From Chrysophaeum taylorii (Eukaryota; Sar; Pelagophyceae; Pelagomonadales; Pelagomonadaceae), in contig JAQMWT010000681.1 of assembly GCA_029834535.1 (NCBI GenBank), forward strand, positions 26,209-90,208: a DNA stretch of 64,000 nucleotides, given 5' to 3'. How positions within the stretch are numbered: position 1 is the first letter of the stretch; every line of letters begins with the position of its first letter. The notes beneath the pieces are model-generated. The model was not told the origin of the DNA and did not search any database. It saw only the letters and a list, made by a program, of their open reading frames with translations. Of this stretch, positions 1 through 8,564 are shown piece after piece. Position numbers and translations under genes: made by a program.

Positions 1-511
1 CAGGGTTCATTTTATGTGATTCGGATCGAACGGGGAGCGGAGTCACTACGACTCATTTCGGCAACATAGCGTAAGACCTAAAGAGGCAGCAGAGTAAGCC
101 CTAACCTAGCTCGCGCGAGGCAGACCACCTCCCTGACGGCGAGCGACAGCACCGGGAAGGCCGACCACAGCTTTCACGCGCAAGGCAAATTCTACCGTAA
201 GTCCAGCGCACCGGTACCAGCGCGCAGTCAGACGGCTGCAGGCAAGTGTCGTCTGACGAAAAGAATACAACAAGCGAGTTGTGAGCGTCCGGATTGATCG
301 TATTATCCGGGCAAAGCGCGGTCATGGCAGAAAGGCCAATGACAGAACGACCGCAGTGGTTTCGGGACGCACAGGAGCGTCTGCAACGATTCAGTGCAGG
401 GACTCCATTTGCGTCTATTGGAAGAACACCGTTCACTACGCCCTTTCAACGGCCGGAAGCCGAGGAAAGCGGCATCAGAAGAGAGGCAAGATCATCGGAT
501 AGCCCCCAAGC
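1..511. other. Unassigned sequence upstream of element A1
   Basis: I see no convincing gene, LTR boundary or primer-binding site here. Short open frames exist on both strands, but they overlap each other and show no recognisable domain. The stretch may be the 5' leader of the gag-like ORF that starts at 512, but the window begins too late to find an upstream LTR. Confidence 0.3.
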
Positions 512-1423
512 GTGATCATCCTTCCGGATCCACGCGCCAGCGAAGGGGGAGCTACGGTTGCGCCGGACGCAACTTCAAGAGCGGGAGAGCCGACGTTCCC
601 GTACGCACGACCCTACGAACGTGCGATGCATGCTACGGAGTCATCTCGAGCGGACCCCGAAGTCACTACTGCGATGCGTGGACCAGAGGAGAGTGCACCT
701 CCTAGGCCACCGTCCGCGAATACGAGAGCGGCAGATTTTCGCGTGGATACCGACCCCGAGATTCTGCAGGCCATCAACGAACGATTCGAGATGTGCCAGT
801 CGCAGATCGAGCAAGTCCTACTTGAAATTGAGCGCACCCGCCGCGACGCGCAACAACAACGCTCAGAAGTGGAGCGGCAGCGGATCGACAACGATCGACT
901 TCGACGAATGGTGGAGGAATCCACGCGGGCGCATGCTCGAGGGGCACGGCCAGCCTCTCCGGATGCCACGCGTGTTACGCCCGAAGATGATGACGCTGTA
1001 TCGGCACTGACCGACGATCAGCCACCGCGAAGTCAACCGGAGACTACCCCGCAGCATCATACTGACCCCGGTTCAGCACGTCCTCGTAACGAAGAAGAGA
1101 TACTTCATATCAAGAAAGGAGCTGCTGGTATGACTCGTATCACGTTTTCGCCTCTCAATGGGCAAATTACGAAGGACCGGGATGAGGTGGACGCGTGGTG
1201 TATGCAGTTGCAGCGTAAGATGGAAGGCGAGCTCATGCCGCATGAAGGATGTGTCAACATGCAGCTAGAAGCCATTGAGGACGTTTGTCATGTGACTCTC
1301 ACGGCTGCTGTTGACGAGAATGAAGTCGAGGAGGATGTCTTAAGTGACAGACCTCCTCCTGAGCCACCTCCAGATAAAGAAGTGAAAAAAAACACCAGAA
1401 ATGGAGATGGAGGCGACCGCTAA
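512..1423 (+). CDS. Gag-like coiled-coil protein of element A1
   Basis: A 303-residue open frame with no database family that I recognise. The first 80 residues are Pro/Ser/Arg-rich and look disordered. Residues about 85-145 form a strongly charged heptad-rich stretch (FEMCQSQIEQVLLEIERTR and onward) predicted to be a coiled coil. A second disordered stretch follows. The C-terminal 100 residues (from about ITFSPLNGQ) are more globular and end in an acidic and proline-rich tail. No zinc knuckle is visible. It ends 22 bases after the start of the frame that encodes methyltransferase motif I, so the two probably formed one gag-MTase unit joined by a frameshift or now broken. Its place directly before an MTase matches the copia elements elsewhere in the window, where gag precedes the MTase. 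Calling it Gag is inference from length, coiled coil and position. Confidence 0.45.
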   Translation: MIILPDPRASEGGATVAPDATSRAGEPTFPYARPYERAMHATESSRADPEVTTAMRGPEESAPPRPPSANTRAADFRVDTDPEILQAINERFEMCQSQIEQVLLEIERTRRDAQQQRSEVERQRIDNDRLRRMVEESTRAHARGARPASPDATRVTPEDDDAVSALTDDQPPRSQPETTPQHHTDPGSARPRNEEEILHIKKGAAGMTRITFSPLNGQITKDRDEVDAWCMQLQRKMEGELMPHEGCVNMQLEAIEDVCHVTLTAAVDENEVEEDVLSDRPPPEPPPDKEVKKNTRNGDGGDR

Positions 1424-3104
1424 GGACCTGCTATCCAAGCATGCCTCCTTGGTTTGGATACCCATCACCTACACCTTTGTCGTCGTCTACTTTGATGGCG
1501 CTGGAGGATCAACGTTGGGTATCCGGCGATGCAACGAGCTATATGGCAGTTCATTTCGCATTGTCTTGGCTTTGGATGCTTGTCCTCAAGCCCGAGCCAC
1601 CTTTGAGCTCAATTTCCCGAAGATTCCCTATGTTTAGCATGAATAGGGGCCGGTTGGCAGCCGGAACGTTCGCAGTGGGACGGGGTATGGCCGCGGGGGG
1701 CAGACGGAAGGTTATCGACGAGTTGGTTGTCAGTCACATCGCGGTCTCCTCGTCGCATGGCGACAAGCTTGATGATCACTCTCCGCCGACCCACCTTTCG
1801 GCGCCCCTCGTCTACAGGCACGTGATTCCGGACTGGCTCCTGTCGGTCCGGCCTGGCTCCCATGCTCGGGAGAGGTCGGAAGTTAGTTAGTTAGTTAGGG
1901 GGAATCTCATCGTTGTACATGCGACTTGGTGTTGTCGTATTTACATTCAGATTTTTGGAAGCATTCTTATTTTCACGCAAGTCCGCCGTGTATCTATGGG
2001 TCGACTGCCAATTTGCACTACAGGGACGCACGCAAGGGTGCTACTATTACTTCTTGGGTCCTGCGTCATTTCCGCAACGCGCCTTATGTAATTGGACGAT
2101 GGACGCTTGAGCAGGAACCATCAGTGATCCCTTTCGTGCATCACCAATTTTATGTGCCGCGCATTGTCGATTTTTATAGTATTACACCCGAATTGCTGTG
2201 CTCGCGCACGCGCCTACTTGCCTGCAATGTTCGCTTGGAACTGCCGTTATTATCGCGTGTACCACCGAATTTATGGGACCGTTTTGGGCCAGAGTTGGGA
2301 TTTACAGGTGGTCACCCGCTCATTGTAGTGAACAGTTTCTCATCTACGCGCCCGGCTATCGGCCCTGCCTGCACGGTGACGCGCAATAAGCTCCACCTAG
2401 GACCTCATTTCTCGAACACCCGTCCACTCAAGTTTCAGATGCACCAGGAAATTATGACCGTCCCTGCTACGTGGCAATGGGGTGAGAAAGTTTCAGAGAC
2501 AGCAGCTATGAAGATGCTTGGCAGTATGGTGCCACCCGCGACTATGACGCGGATCGCGCTAGCAGTGCACAATTCGTTTGGCCCTTCACTTCGAAATTTG
2601 GGTAAGTTGCGGAAAATTGCGACGACTACGATAGCCCAGCCCGATCACCATATTCTACGGTTTTCACCTTTTGCTGTCGAGTCGCGCATTCCAACGCTCG
2701 ACCCTGCCACTCGAAGTGTGTCATGAATTTCGCCCGATGAACTCTACTCTCCTGCGAGTCCTGCACCATCAGCTGCTGCCCCCACCACCCCGCCACCACC
2801 TTCGGTTACATCGCCTTGGACGGCTCAGTCTTTTGCAAGGGGCACCGTCGCCACTGCAGTTATGCAGAGCAATCAAGCCAACAACCAGCCCTCCGCAACT
2901 GCTGAAGAAGAAGGCACCGCGAAGGAGCGACCTACGTATTTTAATAAGTACGACGTTCCGTGGGCGGACGCGCCTCACGACGAGCATGGTCAACCTTTAC
3001 CGGTGATGCCTCCTCATTTAGCGGATCAGGAGAGCATGCAGGTCATCCCTCCGACCGTCGCGCAGGTCGAAGAGGTGATGACTGAGTTGGGTATTACAGA
3101 GCTA
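1401..3104 (+). pseudogene. C5-cytosine-methyltransferase-like gene of element A1, SINE-disrupted
   Basis: The N-terminal piece (1401-1637) holds SAM-binding motif I as FDGAGG (1491-1508) and the motif II acid in ALDACP. A SINE-like repeat follows, then the same frame class resumes near 1902. Motif IV reads SPPCIYGS (catalytic Cys codon 1989-1991; the usual PCQ is PCI), motif VI reads LEQEP (Glu codon 2109), motif VIII reads SRTRLLA (about 2200-2220) and motif X reads GSMVPP (about 2520-2537), all in canonical order. Cys-to-Glu spacing is 40 codons, close to bacterial C5 enzymes. A target-recognition stretch lies between motifs VIII and IX. An in-frame TGA at 2724-2726 is followed by another 120 open codons, Pro-rich and then acidic, until a Helitron-like unit cuts the frame at 3105. 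C5-MTases transfer a methyl group from S-adenosylmethionine to cytosine C5. The loss of PCQ and ENV makes activity uncertain, and the gene is broken by the SINE and the TGA. Confidence 0.75.
1649..1898 (+). mobile_element. SINE-like repeat S1, 5'-truncated, (TTAG)n tail
   Basis: About 250 bp nearly identical to the inverted copy at 4112-4477 and to part of the copies at 6830-7157 and 57137-57270. It ends in a TTAG microsatellite tail (1881-1898). The 5' part present in the two longest copies is missing, which fits 5' truncation during target-primed reverse transcription. The flanks share only a short G-run, so I cannot define a target duplication for this copy. It sits between motifs II and IV of the methyltransferase-like gene. 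Confidence 0.7.
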
Positions 3105-4515
3105 CAAGTGCAGGCCAGTAAGTTCACCTGCCAGTAAGTTCACCTAGTCCCAATCTCTAACCCCAGTAAGTTCACCTGGTCCCAGTAAGTTTCTTGAAAA
3201 TTTTTTGAATAAGTTCACCTGGTCAGTAAGTTCACCTAGTCCAAATCTCTAACCCCAGTAAGTTCGGCGTAAACCCACTCGTGCTCACACCCACTCCTTC
3301 GAGCTCGTCGCTCTCGCCTCCGCCAATCTAAGCTGCCTTGATCCGCACACGCCGCTAACCTTTGAGTTTACTCTAAAACCCCCAGTAAGTTCATCTGGTC
3401 CCAGTAAGTTCACCTGGTCACTATATTCACCTAATCCCAATCTCTAACCCCAGTAAATTCACCTGGTCCCAGTAAGTTCACCTATAGTGCGCGTGTAGAC
3501 GCCGGGAGGGGGCTTATCGGTATTGCGCAGCACGTGTGGGGTAGGGTGGAGTCGTCGACCCAGATGATTATATCCTCGGGGTTGCCGATCGACAGGGAGC
3601 CACGTAGAGCTGGACGTGGCAGAAGACGGGTTTGGGCAAGAGGACGCCGACCTCGCGGGGCGTCTGGCCCTGGCTCTTGTGGCCCTGGCTCTTGTTGATC
3701 GTTTGGCGTCGGCGGGCCTTAAGGGATACAGGTTGGAGGAGCCTCGGTGACACGACACGATCGATCATGTATCTGGTACCGTTGCAGTGGCCGTGCGACG
3801 GGTCGAGGTTGCGAGGACCTTAAGCTCGCGCTCAAAGTCAGCATGCCGTTGGTTGTCAGGGAGTCGAAAACTCGACTGTAAAGAGCGAGGCGTCGTCTTC
3901 CGACCCAACCTAGTCTGCCTAAAAGAACTCCGACGCCTCGTCTCCGGGAAAAAAAGGCCGCGGTCATGCGCGCGTTGTCAGCATCGACAACATCGTTTCG
4001 ACGGGGCGTGAGAATGGCGCGCTGAAAGAGCCGCCGCGGGTCGTGGAAATAGTCTGCGAGGTCGCCGTAGACGGCTTGGAGGATCAATGCCTGGCTCGCG
4101 GGCCTACCTGAACTAACTAACTAACTTCAGACCTCTCCCGAGCATGGGAGCCAGGCCGGACCGACAGGAGCCAGCCCGGAATCACGGGCCTGTAGACGAG
4201 GAGCGCCGAAAGGTCGGTCGGCGGAGAGTGACCATCAAGCTTGTCGCCATGCGACGAGGAGACCGCGATGTGACTGACAACGAACTCGTCGATAACCTTC
4301 CGTATTCGCCCCCCGGCCATACCCCGTCCCACTGCGAACGTTCCGGCTGCCAACCGGCCCGCCCGGGAGGCGAATAGGTGCCAACCTACGCCGGGAGGGC
4401 GGATGCCCTCGCAAGGCTCAGGATCCATGAGGCACCGTCCTCCATCGCAAACGCAGTCGGCGATCAGGGTAAGGGTAGGGCCTACATGATCCTTACCCTA
4501 AATCGGGGGACAAAC
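3105..4515 (-). mobile_element. Helitron-like unit D1 with Pif1-type helicase tail
   Basis: First of five related units of about 1 kb (others at 10892, 12202, 49323 and 53747). Read on the minus strand it encodes, in broken frames, the C-terminal half of an SF1B/Pif1-family helicase: AILTPRRNDVVDADN, then a short NSLTTNGM stretch, then TINKSQGQTPREVGV and HVQLYVALCRS, which match the last helicase motifs of Helitron and Pif1 proteins. No Rep (HUH) nuclease and no Walker A are present, so it cannot move by itself. The 3' side (plus 3105-3480) is a degenerate array of a roughly 19-bp unit around CCAGTAAGTTCACCTGGTC. The other end has lost the TCCTAACTACT terminus seen in its relatives and runs straight into LINE-tail sequence near 4515. 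A SINE lies inside (4112-4477). Confidence 0.7.
4112..4477 (-). mobile_element. SINE-like repeat S2, near full length, 12-bp target duplication
   Basis: 366 bp, tail (GTTA)n at its left end in plus coordinates. It is flanked by GGGCCTACCTGA (4100-4111) and GGGCCTACATGA (4478-4489), a 12-bp target-site duplication with one mismatch. The duplicated target belongs to the D1 Helitron-like unit, because the undisturbed relatives read straight through it. Long direct repeats, a simple-repeat tail and variable 5' ends are what L1- or RTE-type machinery produces for SINEs. I see no convincing Pol III A and B boxes. Confidence 0.75.
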
Positions 4516-4765
4516 ACACACCCCCCTCTTAGCAGTCGACATTTAAAGACAAACAAACAAACAGACAGACAAACATCTACTGTAGGCCACATCTGTCGAT
4601 TAGTAGTAAGGATCGAACGGCGCTATACTATATTGCCAAAAATATAATATCGTTTTCCCCCGTTTTATCCTTACTACTAATCGACAGATGTTTGTCCGTT
4701 TGTCTGTCTGTTTGTTTGTCTTTAAATGTCGACTGCTAAGAGGGGGGTGTGTGTGGGGAGCATGA
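4516..4765. repeat. Large inverted repeat of LINE tail plus TC-terminus motif
   Basis: The left arm (about 4516-4607) reads LINE 3'-UTR, GACAAAC/GACAGAC repeats, then CTGTCGATTAGTAGTAAGGA. The right arm (about 4671-4765) is its reverse complement. The spacer of about 60 bp is AT-rich (AAAATATAATATCG). Each arm carries the TCCTTACTACTAATCGACAG sequence that also forms the 5' terminus of the Helitron-like units. The structure could form a cruciform, and it marks where two oppositely oriented copies of the same terminal sequence meet. Confidence 0.7.
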
Positions 4766-5003
4766 AGGATGTGGGTGGGTTTGTGGGGTATGAGGGATGT
4801 GCCTGACGGGCGGAGATAAGTACGCGGGACCTAGTCGGGGTCATTTCCGAGGCGTGGGGCAGGCGAAGAGAGGACGGGCCCCGGCCGTAGGTCGTACGCA
4901 TGCTGCCGCCGGACGTATGTGCGACGAAGGGTGACGTCCTGCTGGGATCGGGCGGCCTGGGTGGGGTTCCCCGAGGCGGCGACGTGGGTGAGGGCGGTGA
5001 GTC
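4711..5003 (-). mobile_element. LINE 3'-end copy L1 (5'-truncated)
   Basis: Minus-strand copy of the last codons and 3' UTR of the LINE whose longer copy lies at 5311-6630. The 3' end, at left, is GTCGACATTTAAAGACAAAC. The coding part is truncated near 5003, exactly where the tail of the next copy starts. No functional protein remains. Confidence 0.75.
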
Positions 5004-5310
5004 TTTGTTTGTCTTTAAATGTCGACTGCTAAGAGGGGGGTGGGTGTGGGGAGCATGAAGGATGTGGGTGGGTTTGTGGGGTATGAGGGATGTGCCTGAC
5101 GGGCGGAGATAAGTACGCGGGACCTAGTCGGGGTCATCGCCGAGGCGTGGGGCAGGCGAAGAGAGGACGGGCCCCGCCCGTAGGTCGCACGCATGCTGCC
5201 GCCGGACGTATGTGCGACGAAGGGTGACGTCCTGCTGGGATCGGGCGGCCTGGGTGGGGTTCACGAGGCGGCGACATGGGTGTGGGCGGTGAGGGCACAG
5301 CGAGCCAGGT
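5004..5310 (-). mobile_element. LINE 3'-end copy L2 (5'-truncated)
   Basis: Second head-to-tail copy of the same LINE 3' end. It begins at left with the reverse complement of the ATTTAAAGACAAAC tail and ends near 5310 inside the sequence encoding the protein's C-terminus. Its sequence is very close to copies L1 and L3, so the array formed recently or was homogenised. Confidence 0.75.
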
Positions 5311-6630
5311 TTGTCTTTATATGTCGACTGCTAAGTCTAAGAGGGGTGTGTGTGTGGGGAGCATGAAGGGTGTGGGTGGGTTTGTGGGGTATGAGGGATG
5401 TGCCTGACGGGCGGAGATAAGTACGCGGGACCTAGTCGGGGTCATCGCCGAGGCGTGGGGCAGGCGAAGAGAGGACGGGCCCCGCCCGTAGGTCGTACGC
5501 ATGCTGCCTCCGGACGTATGTGCGACGAAGGGTGACGTCCTGCTGGGATCGGGCGGCCTGGGTGAGGTTCCCCGAGGCGGCGACATGGTTGAGGGCGGTG
5601 AGGGCACAGCGAGCCCGGCCTAATGCGTTGGCGATCCCCCACTCACGGTAGATGTGGCGAGTTTGGGCCGCCTTTGCCTCTGTGAAGTTGGCGCAGCCGC
5701 TTGCCACCCAGGTTCGCGCAGCGATGCGCTCTGCGCATGTTTGGGCGAGAGCGTGGCACGCCGCGCTGGCCTCACCGAAGGCACCAAAGACGAGGCCGGC
5801 GACGGTGCCGTAGCTACGTAGCCGCTGTTCGACATGGCCCAAGAAGCCAGGCGGTGTTGCTGTACCCGGCTGGGGGATGATGGCGTCGATGCCGCGGGCG
5901 TGAGCGAGGTATTCGGAGTGGACTTGCGCTGCGCGCCGATCGACAGGTGACGGGTGGGAGGGATGGAGGGCGTGGGCGGTGTACAACGAACCCCAAGCGA
6001 GGGTTTTGATGTCGTAGAGTTGCTCCTTGTTGTCGAGCGTGGTGAGGATGTCTGGGACGACTTGGCGCCGGGCGAGATTGCCTCGGTACCGGCCGTAGAG
6101 GCGCGTGCGAATGGTAGGGGCGACGACGTCAGCAAAGATGCCGAAAACCTCGGACAGGGCTGGGATGCCGGCCTCTTTGATGGTGGAGAGGGCGCAATCG
6201 AGCAAGCTGTCGTGCCAGGTGGTCCGCGCTCCTCCGCGGTTGACAAGGTTGGCCTGCGTGAGAAGCACCTTGCCGTGAGCGTCGAGAACGACGTCAGTGC
6301 CCAGAATGCGAGTGCCCACGAGGCCCGAACAAGCTGGATAAGGGTAGCCAAAGTACTGGGCACACATCTCAGCCCAGCAGCGGTTGGGGATTTGAAGGGC
6401 AGAGCTGGGCCACGAGCTGATGAACGTGGTCGAGAAGTGATCCCATGAGGACGCCGCTACTCGAAGTGCGTCGGTGATGGGAAGGGTGGCCGCAAGGCGC
6501 TGGAGTGCAGTGGCCCGAGCTGTCTCGCGCTGGGAGGTTAGAGCACGCTGGAGTTGGGGTATGAGCACGGGTGTCGAGATGGTGGGGTCGACAAGGACGC
6601 CCATGGAGACGAATTCGTGGGCGAGAGGAT
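5311..6630 (-). mobile_element. LINE copy L3, longest of the array (5'-truncated)
   Basis: Contains the C-terminal 390 codons of the LINE protein (5432-6604) and about 120 bp of 3' UTR ending in the GACAAAC-type tail. The 5' truncation point at 6630 abuts the tail of the next copy (GTTTGTCTTTAAATGTCG at 6631). The reverse transcriptase domain has been lost by truncation. Confidence 0.75.
5432..6604 (-). CDS. C-terminal part of LINE pol with restriction-like endonuclease
   Basis: A 390-residue open frame without an obvious native start; the Met at 6604 is merely the first in a truncated copy. The central part carries a PD-(D/E)xK-type signature: a HDSLLDCAL helix, then VVPDILTTLDNKEQLYDIKT, with the catalytic PD...D-x-K residues in place. 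This is the restriction-like endonuclease layout found after the reverse transcriptase in early-branching, site-preferring LINEs. It would nick the target to prime reverse transcription. The C-terminal 150 residues are Ala/Arg-rich and end in APRLGDDPD, repeated in the truncated copies at 7197-7508 and around 5.1 and 4.8 kb. Protein families with this arrangement are common in algal and protist genomes. I see no reverse transcriptase motifs in the window. Confidence 0.65.
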   Translation of the reverse strand: MGVLVDPTISTPVLIPQLQRALTSQRETARATALQRLAATLPITDALRVAASSWDHFSTTFISSWPSSALQIPNRCWAEMCAQYFGYPYPACSGLVGTRILGTDVVLDAHGKVLLTQANLVNRGGARTTWHDSLLDCALSTIKEAGIPALSEVFGIFADVVAPTIRTRLYGRYRGNLARRQVVPDILTTLDNKEQLYDIKTLAWGSLYTAHALHPSHPSPVDRRAAQVHSEYLAHARGIDAIIPQPGTATPPGFLGHVEQRLRSYGTVAGLVFGAFGEASAACHALAQTCAERIAARTWVASGCANFTEAKAAQTRHIYREWGIANALGRARCALTALNHVAASGNLTQAARSQQDVTLRRTYVRRQHAYDLRAGPVLSSPAPRLGDDPD

Positions 6631-6738
6631 GTTTGTCTTTAAATGTCGACTGCTAAGAGGGGGGTGTGTGTGGGGAGCACGAAGGATGTGGGTGGGTTTG
6701 TGGGGTATGTTTGTCTTTAAATGTCGACTGCTAAGAGG
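6631..6738 (-). mobile_element. Two very short LINE tails, L4 and L5
   Basis: Two further head-to-tail 3' tips of the same LINE, about 79 bp (6631-6709) and 29 bp (6710-6738). Each starts with the TTTGTCTTTAAATGTCGACTGCTAAGAGG tail in reverse orientation. Their extreme truncation shows repeated abortive insertion at the same tail sequence. Confidence 0.65.
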
Positions 6739-7485
6739 TATGTTAGTCTGTAAATGTCGACTGCTAAGAGGGGGGTGTGTGTGGGGAGCATGAAGGATGT
6801 GGGTGGGTTTGTGGGGTATGAGGGATGTGACCCTAACCTTGCGATCGCTAACCGTTGGTTGCGATGGAGGACGGCGCCTAACACGCTTGCTCCCTGCGGC
6901 GGCCCCGGCCGTCCCGGAGTGAGACGGTGCCTGCTCGCCTCCCGGGCTGGCCGGTTAGCACCCGGAAAGTCCGCGCTGGGATGGGGTTCGCTCGGTTGGG
7001 CAGAACGCGACGGACAGGTCGATTGTTCGTGGACCAACACGTCCGTCGCTCTGCCCCAACTGCGTGATTTTCCTCTGTGATTCCGCACCGGCTCCTGCCG
7101 GTCCGGCCTGGCTCCCATGCTCGGGAGAGGTCTGAAGTTAGTTTAGTTAGTTAGTTAGAGGGATGTGCCTGACGGGCGGAGATAAGTACGCGGGACCTAG
7201 TCGGGGTCATCGCCGAGGCGTGGGGCAGGCGAAGAGAGGACGGGCCCCGCCCGTAGGTCGTACGCATGCTGCCGCCGGACGTATGTGCGACGAAGGGTGA
7301 CGTGCTGCTGGGATCGGGGGGCCTGGGTGAGGTTCCCCGAGGCGGCGACATGGGTGAGGGCGGTGAGGGCACAGCGAGCCCGGCCTAATGCGTTGGCGAT
7401 CCCCCACTCACGGTAGATGCGGCGAGTTTGGGCCGCCTTTGCCTCTGTGAAGTTGGCGCAGCCGCTTGCCACCCGGCTTCCAACT
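6739..7485 (-). mobile_element. LINE copy L6, interrupted by SINE S3
   Basis: Another 5'-truncated LINE copy. Its tail is at left (TTAGTCTGTAAATGTCGACTGC, slightly diverged), followed by the 3' UTR to 6829. A SINE occupies 6830-7157, and the UTR then resumes from the target duplication at 7158-7167 into about 95 codons of the protein's C-terminus, same as in L3. The 5' truncation is near 7485. Confidence 0.7.
6830..7157 (+). mobile_element. SINE-like repeat S3, near full length, 10-bp target duplication
   Basis: 328 bp starting ACCCTAACC and ending in (TTAG)n. It is flanked by GAGGGATGTG on both sides (6820-6829 and 7158-7167), a perfect 10-bp target duplication inside a LINE 3' UTR. The 3' 70 bp are nearly identical to S1 and S2, while the middle differs, so at least two subfamilies exist. 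A TAGCACCCGG followed 28 bases later by GGGTTCGCTC faintly resembles Pol III A and B boxes, but I do not rely on it. Confidence 0.75.
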
Positions 7486-7775
7486 GGCCACTCTGCTCCT
7501 GAGGCCACCCTCGTAGCTCCCGCACTCGTGATTCTATACTGTTTTATTTCCTAGAGCCCCGCTGATGAGCGTGAGCCGGCACCGGCTGCTCGAGTTTGCG
7601 TGGAAATCCAGGTAAAAACGCATGAAAGCGAACCCAGTTGACAATGTGGTTCCTCCGAAGAACTCCTGACCAGCACACGGTGCGTAGTCGACCATTTGGG
7701 CGGCTGGTTGGCCGTTGGCGACAGTCGGCCCGTCAATCGGCGAGCTCGTCGGTGAAAGAAAACGCCCATGTCCTC
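7486..7775. other. No recognisable gene
   Basis: Between the last LINE copy and the next minus-strand ORF. Short frames on both strands overlap without domain signal. Nothing recognised. Confidence 0.4.
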
Positions 7776-8564
7776 TTAAAAAAAGGTGCCTCCCGCCGTT
7801 TCATCCACATCCTCGTCGTATTCGTTGGTGTCGAGCTCGAAGCGCCAGGAGCCAGGTTTGGTGCCTTGAAAAAACGTCGGACGATTTGCTTTGAGCCAAC
7901 CGGAGAAGCCGTCGTCGTAGCCGATGAATATCCATCCAGTCCCAAGTTTTCTGTGGCCATCCTCTGAATTCGCCGGCCTCGAACTCGCCTGGCATCCAAT
8001 GGGCCCCAGGTTTTCCTCGAGCTCCCACAACACCTCGACTCGCTTGCCAACAAGAGAGTCGACAATCGAAGGCAGCTGGTCTCGTTTCGCCACTCGCTTG
8101 CGCTTTGCTCGCTTTGTGGCCAGAGCAGCCCCAGCTTTTTCCTTGAGCTCAGCGTCGCTCACAAGGCGCCGAGCGTTCAGAGCCCTGCGCTCCTGTGTTT
8201 CCGTACCAAGCACCGGCGGCGGCCGTCGCTGCGGAACAACAGGCTCATCCGTCAACGCCCGCCTCTCCATTTTGATATTGCGGTCGATCTGCTTGAGATG
8301 CTTGGTTAAAAAGGCAACCTTTGCTTCTGAACCAGACTGGCCGACCAGTGCGTCCTTTGTCGAAGTGAAGGACTTGGGCTTGAGGTCTTCCATGCCCATG
8401 CCGTGGGTGTCGCGAGTAATGTTGCTGACGAGCATCTTGCATCGACCACTGTTGCTACGAAGCTTGGCGAGTTCGGCGTCGAGCTTTCTTTCCAACTCTG
8501 CGAGCGTGGTTTGTCCCTCAAGCTCCTGGTTGCTGACAAGGGGCACCTTCTCGATGGCATCCAT
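7776..8564 (-). CDS. Unknown coiled-coil protein with Tudor-like C-terminus
   Basis: 262 residues, not assigned to a family. Residues 1-60 are heptad-like (LERKLDAELAKLRS). Residues 60-160 are Lys/Arg-rich with a basic AKRKRVAKR patch that could act as a nuclear signal. Residues from about 165 read VGKRVEVLWELEENLGPIG and later GWIFIGYDDGFSGWL, the kind of beta-barrel pattern seen in Tudor and PWWP-like domains. The frame is open upstream of the chosen Met to about 8702, so the real start could be earlier, or this could be the 3' part of the protein at 8518-9653, from which it differs by a frameshift. The neighbourhood suggests a mobile-element gene rather than a host gene. Low certainty on function. 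Confidence 0.4.
   Translation of the reverse strand: MDAIEKVPLVSNQELEGQTTLAELERKLDAELAKLRSNSGRCKMLVSNITRDTHGMGMEDLKPKSFTSTKDALVGQSGSEAKVAFLTKHLKQIDRNIKMERRALTDEPVVPQRRPPPVLGTETQERRALNARRLVSDAELKEKAGAALATKRAKRKRVAKRDQLPSIVDSLVGKRVEVLWELEENLGPIGCQASSRPANSEDGHRKLGTGWIFIGYDDGFSGWLKANRPTFFQGTKPGSWRFELDTNEYDEDVDETAGGTFF

Noticed and set aside
5620-6363. 247-codon frame on the minus strand overlapping the LINE ORF
   Set aside because: Overlaps the endonuclease frame in another phase and has no motif; GC-rich coding DNA gives long shadow frames.
6554-6793. Plus-strand repetitive ORF with repeated FKCRLLRGG
   Set aside because: It is a translation of reversed LINE tails in tandem; the minus-strand LINE explains the sequence.
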